Shown here: positions 1-8,802 of the stretch, piece by piece
Layout of the letters: the number at the start of each line of letters is the position of its first letter
Numbering within the stretch: the first letter of the stretch is position 1
From: Verrucosispora sioxanthis
Lineage (GTDB): Bacteria; Actinomycetota; Actinomycetes; Mycobacteriales; Micromonosporaceae
NCBI RefSeq assembly: GCF_010560025.1
Contig: NZ_SAIY01000004.1
Coordinates: forward strand, 124,001 to 188,000
DNA length: 64,000 nt
Reading direction: 5' to 3'
Notes under the pieces: generated by a model
Told to the model about the DNA's origin: nothing
Databases searched by the model: none
Seen by the model: only the letters and a program-made list of their open reading frames with translations
Program-made: the position numbers and the translations under genes

Positions 1-73
1 GTGGCGGCCAGCCTGAGCGCACTCAACGACATCCTTGTCGCCAAGAGTTGGCAGTTGCATAGAATGGGCAACT

Positions 74-532
74 GTGCAGACCTCGACCGGTGCCCCGCGT
101 CCCATCACCCGCTACGGCACCCCGGTCCTGCACCGCCGCTGTGCCGAGGTGACCACCTTCGACAACGATCTCGGCCAACTCGTCGTCGACTGCCCCGACG
201 CCACCGGCACCCACACCGTGGCCACCGTCGTCAACCCGGTCCTGCACCTACCCGAGCACCGCGACCTGGTGACCGACGCCGAGGGCTGCCTCTCTGTCCC
301 CGGCCAGCACGCCGAACTGGCCCGCTGCACCACCGCCACCGTCAGCGGCTTCGACATCCACGGCCACGAGATCCGACTGGACGGCACCGGCACCCTCGCC
401 CGCTGCTTCCAACACGAGGTCGACCATCTCGACGGCCTCACCTACGTCGACCGGCTGCCCACCAAACTCCGCAAACGCATCCTGGCCGCCAGCGCCGAGC
501 ACCCCGGCGTTGGCGTCCGCCAGGACGACTGA
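74..532 (+). CDS. def: Peptide deformylase, lacking motif 1
   Basis: Family role: metal-dependent removal of the N-formyl group from nascent proteins in the cytosol. Two of the three family motifs are visible: EGCLS (residues 70-74, metal ligand Cys72) and HEVDH (114-118, ligands His114/His118, catalytic Glu115). Motif 1 (GxGLAAxQ), whose Gln lies in the active site, is absent. The sequence runs from QLVVD (35-39) straight into CPDATG (40-45), where family members carry about 28 more residues, so an in-frame internal deletion is likely. GTG 74 is chosen because the homologous N-terminus (APRPITRYG) follows at once; TTG 35 is an alternative. A 7-bp inverted repeat (CAGTTGC/GCAACTG, 52-58/68-74) overlaps this start. 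tsaD follows after 3 bases. The gene is probably inactive or altered, although the frame is open. Confidence 0.8.
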   Translation: MQTSTGAPRPITRYGTPVLHRRCAEVTTFDNDLGQLVVDCPDATGTHTVATVVNPVLHLPEHRDLVTDAEGCLSVPGQHAELARCTTATVSGFDIHGHEIRLDGTGTLARCFQHEVDHLDGLTYVDRLPTKLRKRILAASAEHPGVGVRQDD

Positions 533-535
533 CCG

Positions 536-1576
536 ATGCCGGTCGTCCTGGGCATCGAAACCTCCTGCGACGAGACCGGCGTCGGCATCGTCGCCGACGG
601 CGTCCTCCTCGGCGACGCCCTCGCCACCAGCATGGACGAACACGCCCGCTTCGGCGGGGTCGTCCCCGAGATCGCCGCCCGCGCCCACCTGCACGCCGTC
701 ACCCCCATGGTCCGCCACGCCCTCGACCGCGCCGGCATCGGCTTCGCCGACATCGACGCCGTCGCCGCCACCGCCGGACCCGGCCTCGCCACCGCCGTCC
801 AGGTCGGCCTCGCCGCCGGCAAGGCCTACGCCCTCAGCCTCGGCGTACCCCTCTACGGCGTGCACCACCTCGCCGGCCACGCCGCCGTCGACGTCCTCGA
901 ACACGGCCCGCTCCCCCACCGCTGCATCTCGCTGATCGTCTCCGGCGGACACACCTCACTGCTCCTTCTCGGCGACCTCGCCCGCGACCCCGTCGTCCAC
1001 CTCGGCGACACCGTCGACGACGCGGCCGGAGAGGCATTCGACAAGGTCGCCCGCCTGCTCGGCCTGCCCTACCCCGGCGGACCCGCCATCGACCGCATCG
1101 CCCGCGAAGGCGACCCGACCGCTATCGCCTTCCCCCGACCGATGACAGGCCCCCACGACCCGCCCTACCCGTTCTCCTTCTCCGGTCTCAAGACCGCCGT
1201 GGCCCGCTGGGTCGAGAGGCACGGCGACCGGGCGGTGCCTGTCGCCGACGTCGCGGCGTCGTTCCAGGAAGCCGTCGCGGACACCCTCACCCGCAAGGCC
1301 CTGGCTGCCTGTCGCGACCACCAGGTCGACACGCTGCTGCTCGTCGGCGGCGTCGCCGCCAACAGCCGGGTACGGCACCTCGCCGAAACACGCTGCGCCG
1401 CCGCTGGCGTACGACTGCGGGTACCGTCACCCCGACTCTGCACCGACAACGGCGCCATGATCGCCGCCGTCGGCGACGTCCTCGTCCGCGCCGACGTCGC
1501 GCCGGACCGACTCGACCTCGGAGCGGACCCGTCCGCCGTCCTGCACGGCGCCCTCCTGCACGGCCCACGTCCCTGA
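536..1576 (+). CDS. tsaD: tRNA N6-adenosine threonylcarbamoyltransferase TsaD
   Basis: TsaD transfers threonylcarbamoyl from TC-AMP to A37 of ANN-decoding tRNAs, together with TsaB and TsaE. The 346-aa length is typical. Visible features are the N-terminal ASKHA strand [10 protein letters not shown] (6-15), the iron/zinc ligand motif HLAGH (His111 and His115), [10 protein letters not shown], and the C-terminal [10 protein letters not shown] nucleotide-binding loop. The ATG lies 3 bases after the def stop, so the two genes are probably co-transcribed. No tsaB, tsaE or rimI is adjacent, unlike the usual actinobacterial locus, so this may be a second copy. That is inference, because the rest of the genome is not visible. 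Confidence 0.9.
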   Translation: MPVVLGIETSCDETGVGIVADGVLLGDALATSMDEHARFGGVVPEIAARAHLHAVTPMVRHALDRAGIGFADIDAVAATAGPGLATAVQVGLAAGKAYALSLGVPLYGVHHLAGHAAVDVLEHGPLPHRCISLIVSGGHTSLLLLGDLARDPVVHLGDTVDDAAGEAFDKVARLLGLPYPGGPAIDRIAREGDPTAIAFPRPMTGPHDPPYPFSFSGLKTAVARWVERHGDRAVPVADVAASFQEAVADTLTRKALAACRDHQVDTLLLVGGVAANSRVRHLAETRCAAAGVRLRVPSPRLCTDNGAMIAAVGDVLVRADVAPDRLDLGADPSAVLHGALLHGPRP

Positions 1577-1676
1577 CACGGGCACGCCATCCCGCGCCCG
1601 ACCTGCATCGGTACTCGCCAAGGAGGCCCTCTCCCGAAGTATCCGGCGGACACGGGTAGAGGAAGGCGGGTACGGG

Positions 1677-2693
1677 TCAGGAACCGGCTTCCGCCCTGAC
1701 GGCATCTGGCATCCGCCCGATAGGCCTGGTGCCAGCCTGGCGACGCCGCATCCGCTTCGCGATCAGATCTTCGCCGTCGGTCGCCAACCCGGAGATGCGG
1801 GGTGGCGGTGACTCCTCGGTGTCAGGCCGCTGTCGAGGGTTTCGCGGCCGCACACCGAGACCGCTGTCTTGCCCGGGCGGGATGGCTGGCCCTGGTGTCG
1901 TAGCGAAGGTGACAGGTGCGTCGAAGGCGGCGCGGCGGGCGGCACGGCGCAGAGCGGCCAGGACGGCGGGTCCGACCAGGACGATGGCCAGCACGGTGGT
2001 GATAGCGCGGCCGGTGTCCCACCCGAAGGTGGAGGTGACGGCGGTGAACACGGCGAAGCGGTGCAGGTTCTCCAGCACCGGTGCTCCGGCCACGTAGGAG
2101 AGCTGGGTGTCCGCGCCGATGCTGAACGGCCAGAACCACAGGTTCATCAGCAGCCCGTAGCCGTAGGCGGCGATCGCACCGTAGCCGGCCAGCACGACGA
2201 TCTCGGCCCGGCCCCGCAACCGGGCCGGCAGCAGCCCGGCGCCGAGGCCGATCCACGCGGCGGCCAGCATCTGGAACGGCAGCCACGGACCAACGCCGGC
2301 GGTGAGCAGGGCGGAGGCGAACAGCGAGGTGGCGCCGAGCAGGAACCCGAAGCCGGGTCCGAAGACCCGGCCGGCGAGCACGAGCAGGAAGAACACCGTT
2401 TCGATGCCGGCGGTGCCGGCGCCGAGGGGGCGTAAGGCGGCGTTGACGGCGGCGAGCACGCCGAGCATCGCCAGGGCCTTGCTGTCGATGCCGCCGGAGC
2501 TGAGTTCGGCCAGGACGAGGGCCAGCAGGATCGGTAGTACGGCGACGAAGACAAGTGGCGCCTCGGTGGTACGGGCCATGCTCTCGGATTGGGCGGGCAC
2601 GAAGAACGGCCAGGTGAAGGTGGCCAGCGCGGCGACGGAGGCCAGGACCAGCACGACGGCAGTACGCGGGGCGACCCGCAGGGCGGTCGTCAT
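1677..2693 (-). CDS. ECF transporter S component (predicted cobalamin-specific)
   Basis: This 338-aa integral membrane protein has about six to seven hydrophobic segments between residues 10 and 255 and a polar C-terminal tail, as expected for the substrate-binding S subunit of an energy-coupling-factor transporter. It is the last gene of the ECF operon; its ATG overlaps the stop of the fused ATPase gene (ATGA), indicating translational coupling. The family fold alone does not give the substrate. I infer cobalamin because the operon begins behind a cobalamin riboswitch (about 8050-8180) and encodes transcobalamin-like extracellular proteins. A cobalamin precursor is the main alternative. Confidence 0.75.
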   Translation of the reverse strand: MTTALRVAPRTAVVLVLASVAALATFTWPFFVPAQSESMARTTEAPLVFVAVLPILLALVLAELSSGGIDSKALAMLGVLAAVNAALRPLGAGTAGIETVFFLLVLAGRVFGPGFGFLLGATSLFASALLTAGVGPWLPFQMLAAAWIGLGAGLLPARLRGRAEIVVLAGYGAIAAYGYGLLMNLWFWPFSIGADTQLSYVAGAPVLENLHRFAVFTAVTSTFGWDTGRAITTVLAIVLVGPAVLAALRRAARRAAFDAPVTFATTPGPAIPPGQDSGLGVRPRNPRQRPDTEESPPPRISGLATDGEDLIAKRMRRRQAGTRPIGRMPDAVRAEAGS

Positions 2694-4321
2694 CCTCGTG
2701 TCCCGGCCTCGGCCAACGCGGCGGTGACCTGGTCCACGGTCAGCCAGGGCTGCGGTGCCATCACCTTAGCGACCTGCGGGGCGAACGCGGGTGAGGCGAG
2801 CATGACCTCGGCGGTGGTGCCGTCGGCCACGATCTCCCCCTGCGCCATCACGACGACCCGGTCGGCGAGGGTGGCGACGAGTTCGACGTCATGGGTGGCG
2901 ACGACTACCGCCCGGCCTTCGGTGGCCAGCCGCCGGACGATCGCCGTGAACTGCCGTTTGGCGTGGTAGTCGAGGCCACGGGTCGGTTCGTCGAGCAGCA
3001 CGACCGGTGGTGCGGCGGTGAGCTGGACGGCGAGCGCCAGGGCCAGCCGCTGCCCTTCCGACAGGTCCCGGGGGTGCTGGTCGTCGGGCAACACGGCGGT
3101 GAGCTGGTCCAGCAGTGCCCGGCAGGTGCCCACCGGCGCGTCGGATTCCCGGTCGGCCTGGGCACACTCGGCTTCCACCGTCTCCAGGTAGAGCAGGTCG
3201 CCCGGGGTCTGCGGCACCAGTCCGACGCGCTGTCGAGCCCGCCCGGCGGGCAGTGTCTTCGGATCGGTGGCGCCGTCGGGGCCGGTCACGGTGACCGTTC
3301 CGCCCTGCCGGGGGCCACTGCCCTGTACCGCCCAGAGCAGGCTGGACTTGCCGGATCCGTTGCGGCCCATCAGCGCGACGATCCGGCCGGGATGCAGGTC
3401 GAGGTCGACGCCGGCCACGGCGACCGTGCCGGGGTAGCGCACCACGATGTCGCGGGCGGTCAGCGCCGGTGGAGCATCCGGTGTCGGGGGGGCCGGGGGT
3501 GGCGGGGTGTCGCCGAGCCGCTGCCGGAGGTCCGCTGCGCGGCGACGGGCGTCGCGTACGGACAGCGGCAAGGGTGTCCAGCCAGCGGCACGGCCCAGGT
3601 CGACGAGGGGTGGTGCGAGATCGATGTCGGCGAGCACGACGGCCGGTTCACCGTCGATGACGGTGCCGTCGCCGGGCAGGTAGAGCAGCCGGTCGGCGTA
3701 CTGCACGACGCGTTCGAGGCGGTGTTCGGCCACCACGACGGTGACGCCGAGGTCGTGGACCAGGCGGGTGACGGCAGCCAGGACATCCTCTGCGGCGGTG
3801 GGGTCCAGGGCGGAGGTCGGTTCGTCGAGGACGAGCACCTGCGGATGGCTGGTGAGTACAGCGCCTATCGCGACCCGCTGCTGCTGCCCACCGGACAGAG
3901 TTCGCAGCGGACGGTCGCGCAGCTCGGCGATGCCGAGCAGGTCGAGGGTTTCCTCGACGCGTTTACGCATGACCGGGGCGGTCAGGGCCAGTTGCTCCAT
4001 GCCGTAGGCCAGTTCCTCCTCGACCGTGTCGGTGACGAATCCGGCGAGCGGGTCCTGGCCGACGACTCCGACGACGTCGGCGAGGTCACGGGGAGGATGG
4101 CTGCGGGTGTCGCGGCCCTGCACGGTAACGGTGCCGTGGAGCGTGCCGCCGGTGAAGTGCGGCACCAGCCCGTTGATGGCCCGCAGCAGAGTCGACTTGC
4201 CCGCGCCGGTGCGGCCAGCGACCAGGCACAACTCGCCCTCGGGTATGTGCAGGTTCACGTCGCGCAGCATCGGTTCGGGGGTCTCGGCGTAGCGGACGGT
4301 CACCCGACTGAAATCGATCAA
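2690..4321 (-). CDS. ECF transporter ATP-binding protein, two fused ATPase domains
   Basis: The 543-aa protein contains two complete ABC ATPase domains in tandem, replacing the separate EcfA and EcfA' subunits. Domain 1 (about 1-230) has Walker A GRTGAGKST, signature LSGGQQQR and Walker B VLVLDEPTSALD. Domain 2 (about 290-520) has GRNGSGKSS, a divergent signature LSEGQRLALA and VVLLDEPTRGLD. A proline-rich linker (about 274-290) joins them. The start is TTG 4321, inside the stop of the T-component gene (TTGA overlap). It energises the transporter formed with the genes on either side. Confidence 0.88.
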   Translation of the reverse strand: MIDFSRVTVRYAETPEPMLRDVNLHIPEGELCLVAGRTGAGKSTLLRAINGLVPHFTGGTLHGTVTVQGRDTRSHPPRDLADVVGVVGQDPLAGFVTDTVEEELAYGMEQLALTAPVMRKRVEETLDLLGIAELRDRPLRTLSGGQQQRVAIGAVLTSHPQVLVLDEPTSALDPTAAEDVLAAVTRLVHDLGVTVVVAEHRLERVVQYADRLLYLPGDGTVIDGEPAVVLADIDLAPPLVDLGRAAGWTPLPLSVRDARRRAADLRQRLGDTPPPPAPPTPDAPPALTARDIVVRYPGTVAVAGVDLDLHPGRIVALMGRNGSGKSSLLWAVQGSGPRQGGTVTVTGPDGATDPKTLPAGRARQRVGLVPQTPGDLLYLETVEAECAQADRESDAPVGTCRALLDQLTAVLPDDQHPRDLSEGQRLALALAVQLTAAPPVVLLDEPTRGLDYHAKRQFTAIVRRLATEGRAVVVATHDVELVATLADRVVVMAQGEIVADGTTAEVMLASPAFAPQVAKVMAPQPWLTVDQVTAALAEAGTRG

Positions 4322-5559
4322 CGTTGGGCCTCCGACTCGCTGGTGTCACACTTCGGCGAGCTGCGGGTCGTGCCGTCCGATGGGATGAGCACCGGGCGGG
4401 GGGTGCGGTGGTCCGCGAGCGTCGGCGGCGGTGCCAGCCAGGCCGGCGCGACCGCGACCGCGACGACCAGGAGCATCAGCGGGGTCAGCTCGGGCCAGGT
4501 GAGCGGGCTCACCGGCGGGTAGAGCCGGACCGGGTCCACGGATCCGGCCACCGCCATCACGACAGCGGTGGCCACCCCACAGCCGGCGACGACAACCTCC
4601 GTGATCCGCCAGCGGTCCGGCCGGTAGCGGCTGCGTCGGACCTGCCGGCCGGCCAGCAGCATTCCGACGACGGCTGTCGCCAGACCGACGATCAGCATCG
4701 GCAGACCGAGGTAGCTGGGCACGGTCGCGTCGAGCAGCCCGTAGGTGCCGACGCAGACCCCGACCAGTCCGGCAAGCACCAACCCACCCGTGAGGGCCCG
4801 CTGGCCGGCCGGTATCGCGGCGGTGCGGCCGTAGCCGCGCGAGTCCATGGCCGCGGCCAGGGCGAGGGATCGGTCCAGGGCGTCGGCCAGCACCGGCAGT
4901 GCGATGCCCCGCAAGGCACGCAGACCATTACCGGTGGCACCGCGCAGCCGACGGGCCCGGCGTACCCGCAGCACACTTTCCACAAGTTGCGGGGCCACCG
5001 ACAGCGCGACCACCACTGCGGTACTGATCGCGTACAGCGCAGCGGGTACCGCTTTCAGCAGGCGCTTCGGGTTGGCCAGGGCGTTGGCGGCACCGAGGCA
5101 GATGAGCATCGTCGCCAGGCGCAGTCCGTCGTAGAAGCCGCCGAGGAGCTGTTCGGCGGCGACCGGGCCGAACAGCCGGATGCCGGCCGCCCATGCCGGC
5201 AACGGAATCTCCGGCAGGTGAAGCAGGACGTGGTCACCCTGGCCGCCGCCGAACACGAGGCGGAACACCACCCGCATGGCCACGATCACCGCGCCGAGGA
5301 TCAGGTACATCCGGAACGCGAACGCCCAGGGGGCGTCACCGCGCCGGCGGACAACCACAAGCGCGGCGGCGGCGACGAGTAGCGCCAGTGGCAGCGGGTT
5401 GGTGGTGTGGCTGGCTGCGGTCGCCAGCCCGAGCGCCCACAGCCACCAGGCGCCCGGGTGCAGCGCGCGGGGTAGCCGGCCTGCCACGGTCAGCCGGCCG
5501 GCAGGCGGCCTCAGCGGTGTCTGTCGCGCCACCCCGTGGGCGGTGGCCTGGTCAGTCAT
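4318..5559 (-). CDS. ECF transporter T component (EcfT)
   Basis: The 413-aa protein has multiple membrane segments and the cytoplasmic coupling region of EcfT proteins, including the Ala-Arg-Gly type motif seen here as DSRGYGR (about 238-244), which in this family docks onto the ATPases. It overlaps the gene upstream by 8 nt (ATGACTGA) and the ATPase gene downstream by 4 nt, so the operon order is T, fused A, S. It couples ATP hydrolysis to tilting of the S subunit. Substrate assignment rests on the riboswitch, as for the S component. Confidence 0.85.
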   Translation of the reverse strand: MTDQATAHGVARQTPLRPPAGRLTVAGRLPRALHPGAWWLWALGLATAASHTTNPLPLALLVAAAALVVVRRRGDAPWAFAFRMYLILGAVIVAMRVVFRLVFGGGQGDHVLLHLPEIPLPAWAAGIRLFGPVAAEQLLGGFYDGLRLATMLICLGAANALANPKRLLKAVPAALYAISTAVVVALSVAPQLVESVLRVRRARRLRGATGNGLRALRGIALPVLADALDRSLALAAAMDSRGYGRTAAIPAGQRALTGGLVLAGLVGVCVGTYGLLDATVPSYLGLPMLIVGLATAVVGMLLAGRQVRRSRYRPDRWRITEVVVAGCGVATAVVMAVAGSVDPVRLYPPVSPLTWPELTPLMLLVVAVAVAPAWLAPPPTLADHRTPRPVLIPSDGTTRSSPKCDTSESEAQR

Positions 5560-6477
5560 CCGGCTCGGCGGTCCGCCGGTGGCGGGCGGCTACGAGCCCG
5601 CCACCTGCCAGTGCGACCAGCAGTAACAGCCCCGCCAGAGTGCCCAGCAGGAGGCCGCCGGTGTCACGCGCGGCGGTGACCTCGGTCGGGGGTACGAGTC
5701 CGTCGGGTGGATCGATGGCGTGACAGGCGCAGCCGCGAGCAGCAGAGCGGTGGCCGCAATCGTCGGCACGGGTGGGCTGCCGGGCGGGGTCGCGCTGGTG
5801 GCGGAGGCCGGTGGAGTCAGGGTGACCCCGGCCGGTGGGGTGCTGCCCGCCGCCGGGGGCGCGTTCGGTGGACCGGCGGTCGGCGGGGCGAGCGGCGGCA
5901 CAGCTGACGAGGGGCGCGGCGGTGCCGGTGCGGACGTGCGAGGCGCAGGCGGGGGCGCGGGTGGTGTGGTGCGCGGCGCAGGTGCGGGCCGGGCGGGCGC
6001 CACAGCAGGTCGGGGTGCCTTGTCGGCGTTGCGGTTGAGTGAGAACGACCAGCCTTCGAAACTGCCCGATGGCGGCTTGCGGTTGAGCACACCCTTGTCG
6101 CTGTAGGTCCAGCTGCCCCCGTTGGGTGCGTGCCAGTACGACCAGTAGGCGCTGGCCGGTGGCGTGTCGACGCACTTCTCCGTGCTGGCCGAGGGTTTGC
6201 CCTCGATCCGGCAGATGAACCCCTCGCCCCAGCGCAGCGTGCCGGCGATCTGGAAGCCGGCGGCCTTCAACGCCGCCAGGCCGGTGGCCTGGTCGCCCGG
6301 GGCGCACCGGACGACGGTACCGCCGCCGAGTTCCTTGAAGTCCACCACCACCGTCACGCCGGCAGCGTCAGGGCAGTACCCGGCGCTGCCGGCGGCCGCT
6401 GCCGGAGACGGTCCGAGAAGGACACTGGCGGCGGCCACCGCGATGGCGATGGCGAGGCGGGTCGCCCGGGTGCTCAC
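5552..6477 (-). pseudogene. SCO2322-family (DUF4430-like) secreted protein with C-terminal TM helix, frameshifted
   Basis: The start is GTG 6477, overlapping the stop of the upstream toroid gene (GTGA). The frame encodes a signal peptide (about 1-30), then a domain with the pattern VTVVVDF, ATGLAALKAAGF, W-G-F-ICRI, YWSYWHA and SWTYSDKGV, then a Pro/Ala/Thr-rich stalk. Near 5715-5730 the frame must shift by one base to reach the expected C-terminal membrane helix (TGGLLLGTLAGLLLLVALAG), which ends in a short basic tail at 5552. One lost base explains this. Without the shift the protein ends at 5590 with no anchor. The domain resembles DUF4430, the beta domain of eukaryotic transcobalamin and intrinsic factor, so a role in extracellular cobalamin capture is proposed. 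Whether the break is real or a sequencing error is open. Confidence 0.7.
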
Positions 6478-7931
6478 GTGGCCCGCCGACGGCCGAGCAG
6501 CAGCAGCACTACTCCCCCACCGAGCAGCAGCAGGGCGATGAGCACGTACCCGCCGATCGCCGCGCCGGTGGTTGGTAGCCGGCCCGATCCGCCGGCGGCG
6601 GGACTGGTGACGGAGGGAGCGGGAGTCGGCGCGGTGGTGGGCACGGAAGGCGTGCTGCTCGGGGAGGCGCTCGGTGTCGGGCTGCTGGTGAGCGAGGTGG
6701 TCGGCGTGGGCGACGCGGACGGCGACGGTGAGCCGGTCGGGCTGGATGAGGCGGTCGGCGTGGGTGGCACGGTGACCGATGGGGTGGGCTCGCCGGAGGG
6801 CGGTACGTCGAGGCCGATCCGGCTCAGCGGAACCTGGGCCAGCCCGAGTAGCGCCTGGGCGGTGGCGCGGCGCCACTGGTCCCGGAAGGTGTCGGCGATG
6901 CCGTCGGCGACCGCCTCGGTCAACGCGTCGCTGGCGTAGGCGATGGCGCCGGCATCGGCCGCAGCGGCACCACCGTTGGCGGTGGTGAGCTGCAGCGCGG
7001 CCAGGGATTCGGCGGCCCGTGCCGCTTCGGCGTCGCGCCCGGCCGCGGCCAGGGCCTGCCCGGCCAGGCCGGTGCTGTTGGAGTTCGGGCCGCTGGTCGG
7101 CCCCGACCCGCCGAACGATCCGTCGGCGCGTTGCTGGGCCACCAGCCAGTCCGCGCCGCGCTGAGCGGCCTCGTCCGCACCTGCGGCGTCGGTCGCGAGC
7201 AGTGCCTGCACAGCCATGGCGGTGGAGTCGACGTCGAGGGTGGCGTTGGCCTGGGTGTCACAGGACGGTGACGGCGCGCCGTCGGCGTCGGGATAGAGCC
7301 GGAAGCCGCCGGCCGTGCACTGCTGCCGGACGAGGAAGTTGACGGTTTCCTGCGGTGCGCCGCCGCTGCGGGCCAGACCCAGCACGGCGAAGGACTGATC
7401 GAAGGTGTTGCTGGGGTCCGGGCCGGTGGCCTCGGTGGTCCGGCTGGTGATCCGGCCGTGCTGGTGATCGGTGTCGGCCGCAGCGATCAGGGCCACGGTT
7501 TCGGCACGGAGGTCCCAGCCGCCGAAGTCGGTGGGATCGGCGCCGGCGGCGGAGGCGACGTAGAGCAGTTTCGCGGTGGCACCGCCGTCGGTGAAACCCT
7601 CAAGGCCCCAGTCGTCGTAGCTGTTGTAGGACCGGACGTGCGCGGCGATCTGCGCCGTCGCCGCCTGCCGAGTCGAGCCGGCCACCCCGGTGGCGGCGAG
7701 CGCGATCACGCCATCGATACTCAACCCCCAGTCCTCGGGAGTGAACGGGCCGGGCAGGACGCCGTCGGTGTACTCCCCCGCCAGCCAGGTCGCGGCGTCG
7801 CGAGCGGCGGCGGTGTGGGTCGGCGACGGCGCGGCGGCCACGCCGAAGGGGGTGGCCGCGACGATGGCGAGCGCGGTGGCGGTGGCGACGCCGAGACCGG
7901 CGCCGACGCGCCGGAGCGGGAACGTACGCAT
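6474..7931 (-). CDS. Cell-wall-anchored alpha6/alpha6-toroid (prenyltransferase/squalene-oxidase-repeat-like) protein, predicted cobalamin binder
   Basis: The 485-aa precursor has a signal peptide (about 1-34), a repeat region (about 40-370) built of helical motifs such as DWGLSIDGVIALAA, FDQSFAVLGLA, DSTAMAVQALLA and GLAGQALAAAG, a Ser/Thr/Pro linker, and a sortase signal: LPTTG, a hydrophobic helix, then RRR. The repeats fit the alpha6/alpha6 toroid shared by terpene cyclases and the alpha domain of cobalamin carriers. No DxDD or DDxD cyclase acid motif is evident. ATG 7931 follows GAAAGGCGCC, a sequence also found before the paralogue at 9846. A cobalamin riboswitch lies just upstream. It starts the ECF operon. 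Cobalamin binding is inferred, not shown. Confidence 0.72.
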   Translation of the reverse strand: MRTFPLRRVGAGLGVATATALAIVAATPFGVAAAPSPTHTAAARDAATWLAGEYTDGVLPGPFTPEDWGLSIDGVIALAATGVAGSTRQAATAQIAAHVRSYNSYDDWGLEGFTDGGATAKLLYVASAAGADPTDFGGWDLRAETVALIAAADTDHQHGRITSRTTEATGPDPSNTFDQSFAVLGLARSGGAPQETVNFLVRQQCTAGGFRLYPDADGAPSPSCDTQANATLDVDSTAMAVQALLATDAAGADEAAQRGADWLVAQQRADGSFGGSGPTSGPNSNSTGLAGQALAAAGRDAEAARAAESLAALQLTTANGGAAAADAGAIAYASDALTEAVADGIADTFRDQWRRATAQALLGLAQVPLSRIGLDVPPSGEPTPSVTVPPTPTASSSPTGSPSPSASPTPTTSLTSSPTPSASPSSTPSVPTTAPTPAPSVTSPAAGGSGRLPTTGAAIGGYVLIALLLLGGGVVLLLLGRRRAT

Positions 7932-8049
7932 GAGGGGCGCCTTTCGCAGAGCGGTCGGTGAAAGCTCCGGAAGGCACCTGTGGGCGGCATCCGCTCGCGT
8001 GGCCGCGACGAGATGCCGTACCTCGGTTACCCGGACTCCACCCTGTAGA

Positions 8050-8180
8050 CCTCGACAGTGGAAGCCGCTCGTCCTGTGCGGGGCATTCCGGCTCGCGAGA
8101 CAGCTCTCGCTCACGGTTGCGGGTCAGCGTCGGCTCTACCGACTTCCCCCCGCACGGGACGTATTCAGTTGGGTACCCGG
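8050..8180 (-). ncRNA. Cobalamin riboswitch B, upstream of the ECF/toroid operon
   Basis: Read on the minus strand, the sequence has the cobalamin-riboswitch core in order: GGGGGAAGTCGGT, a complementary CCGACGCTGACC, the B12-box-type CCGCAACCGTGAG, and the closing GAGCCGGAATGCCCC that pairs with the 5' GTGCGGGG. It ends about 120 nt before ATG 7931. That interval holds a hairpin with arms CGGCATC/GATGCCG (7985-8018), a possible expression platform, and AAAGGCGCC just before the start. High cobalamin would be expected to repress the operon down to 1677. Confidence 0.8.
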
Positions 8181-8277
8181 CGCGCCGGGTGTCGCCACCG
8201 TACCGCCCGGTCGCCTTTCGGCGCCAGGGTGGCGGACGACACCCGGCAGTCCACGGCCCGTGTCGGCTACACGCAGG

Positions 8278-8766
8278 TCAGGGGGCGGTGATGCTGGGTG
8301 CCGCGCCGGCGCCGAAGGACCATCCCTCGACCGTGCCAGGAGCAGGGTTGTAGCTGGTCGCCCCCAACGTGCTGTAGGTCCAGGCGGCTCCGCTGCCGGA
8401 GGCGTGCCAGTACGACCAGTACGCGCCGGCCGGCGGCGTGTTGATGCAGGGTTCGGTCGCGGCGGTCGGCTTCCCGTTGATCCGGCAGACGAAGGCCAAC
8501 CCCCACCGCTGCGTGCCGGTCACCGTTAAGCCGGCGCCCTGCAGGGCGGCCAGCCCCGTGGCCGGGTCACCGAGCGCGCACGCCACCTGCACGCCGCCGC
8601 CGAGTGAACCGTAGTCGACCACCACCGTGACCCCCGACGTCCCGGTGCACGCCGCAGCCTGCGCAGCTCGGGGAGACGGTTCGACAGCGATCAACCCGAC
8701 GGCGACGACAGCCGCCACCGCGATGCTCGCCAGCCACCCGCGAACAGGATCGTAGACCTGGGACAT
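8278..8766 (-). CDS. SCO2322/DUF4430-like secreted protein without membrane anchor
   Basis: The 162-aa precursor has an N-terminal hydrophobic signal (about 10-37, ending near AQAAA) and one domain with the same pattern as the 5552-6477 protein: VTVVVDYG, ATGLAALQGAGL, FVCRINGKP, YWSYWHA, AWTYS and VEGWSF. It lacks the stalk and C-terminal helix, so it is probably released. ATG 8766 is preceded by AAGGAG at good spacing; GTG 8772 would be too close to it. It lies 36 bases after the secreted toroid gene, in the same operon. The domain is inferred to be homologous to the beta domain of cobalamin carriers, here encoded separately from the toroid. Confidence 0.72.
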   Translation of the reverse strand: MSQVYDPVRGWLASIAVAAVVAVGLIAVEPSPRAAQAAACTGTSGVTVVVDYGSLGGGVQVACALGDPATGLAALQGAGLTVTGTQRWGLAFVCRINGKPTAATEPCINTPPAGAYWSYWHASGSGAAWTYSTLGATSYNPAPGTVEGWSFGAGAAPSITAP

Positions 8767-8802
8767 GAGCACTCCTTCTGGTGGGACGGAATCTGCGGCC
8801 GG

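Noticed and set aside
1-1659. A 552-aa open frame on the plus strand across def and tsaD
   Set aside because: Arg/Pro/His low-complexity composition of a GC-rich shadow frame; def and tsaD with their motifs occupy the other two frames.
6474-7931. Calling the toroid proteins terpene or squalene cyclases
   Set aside because: No DxDD/DDxD acid motif, but signal peptides, a sortase motif and cobalamin riboswitches are present.
8272-8284. Possible further short gene at the 3' end of the DUF4430-like gene
   Set aside because: The sequence is the gene's own end followed by riboswitch B; no start or ribosome site is present.
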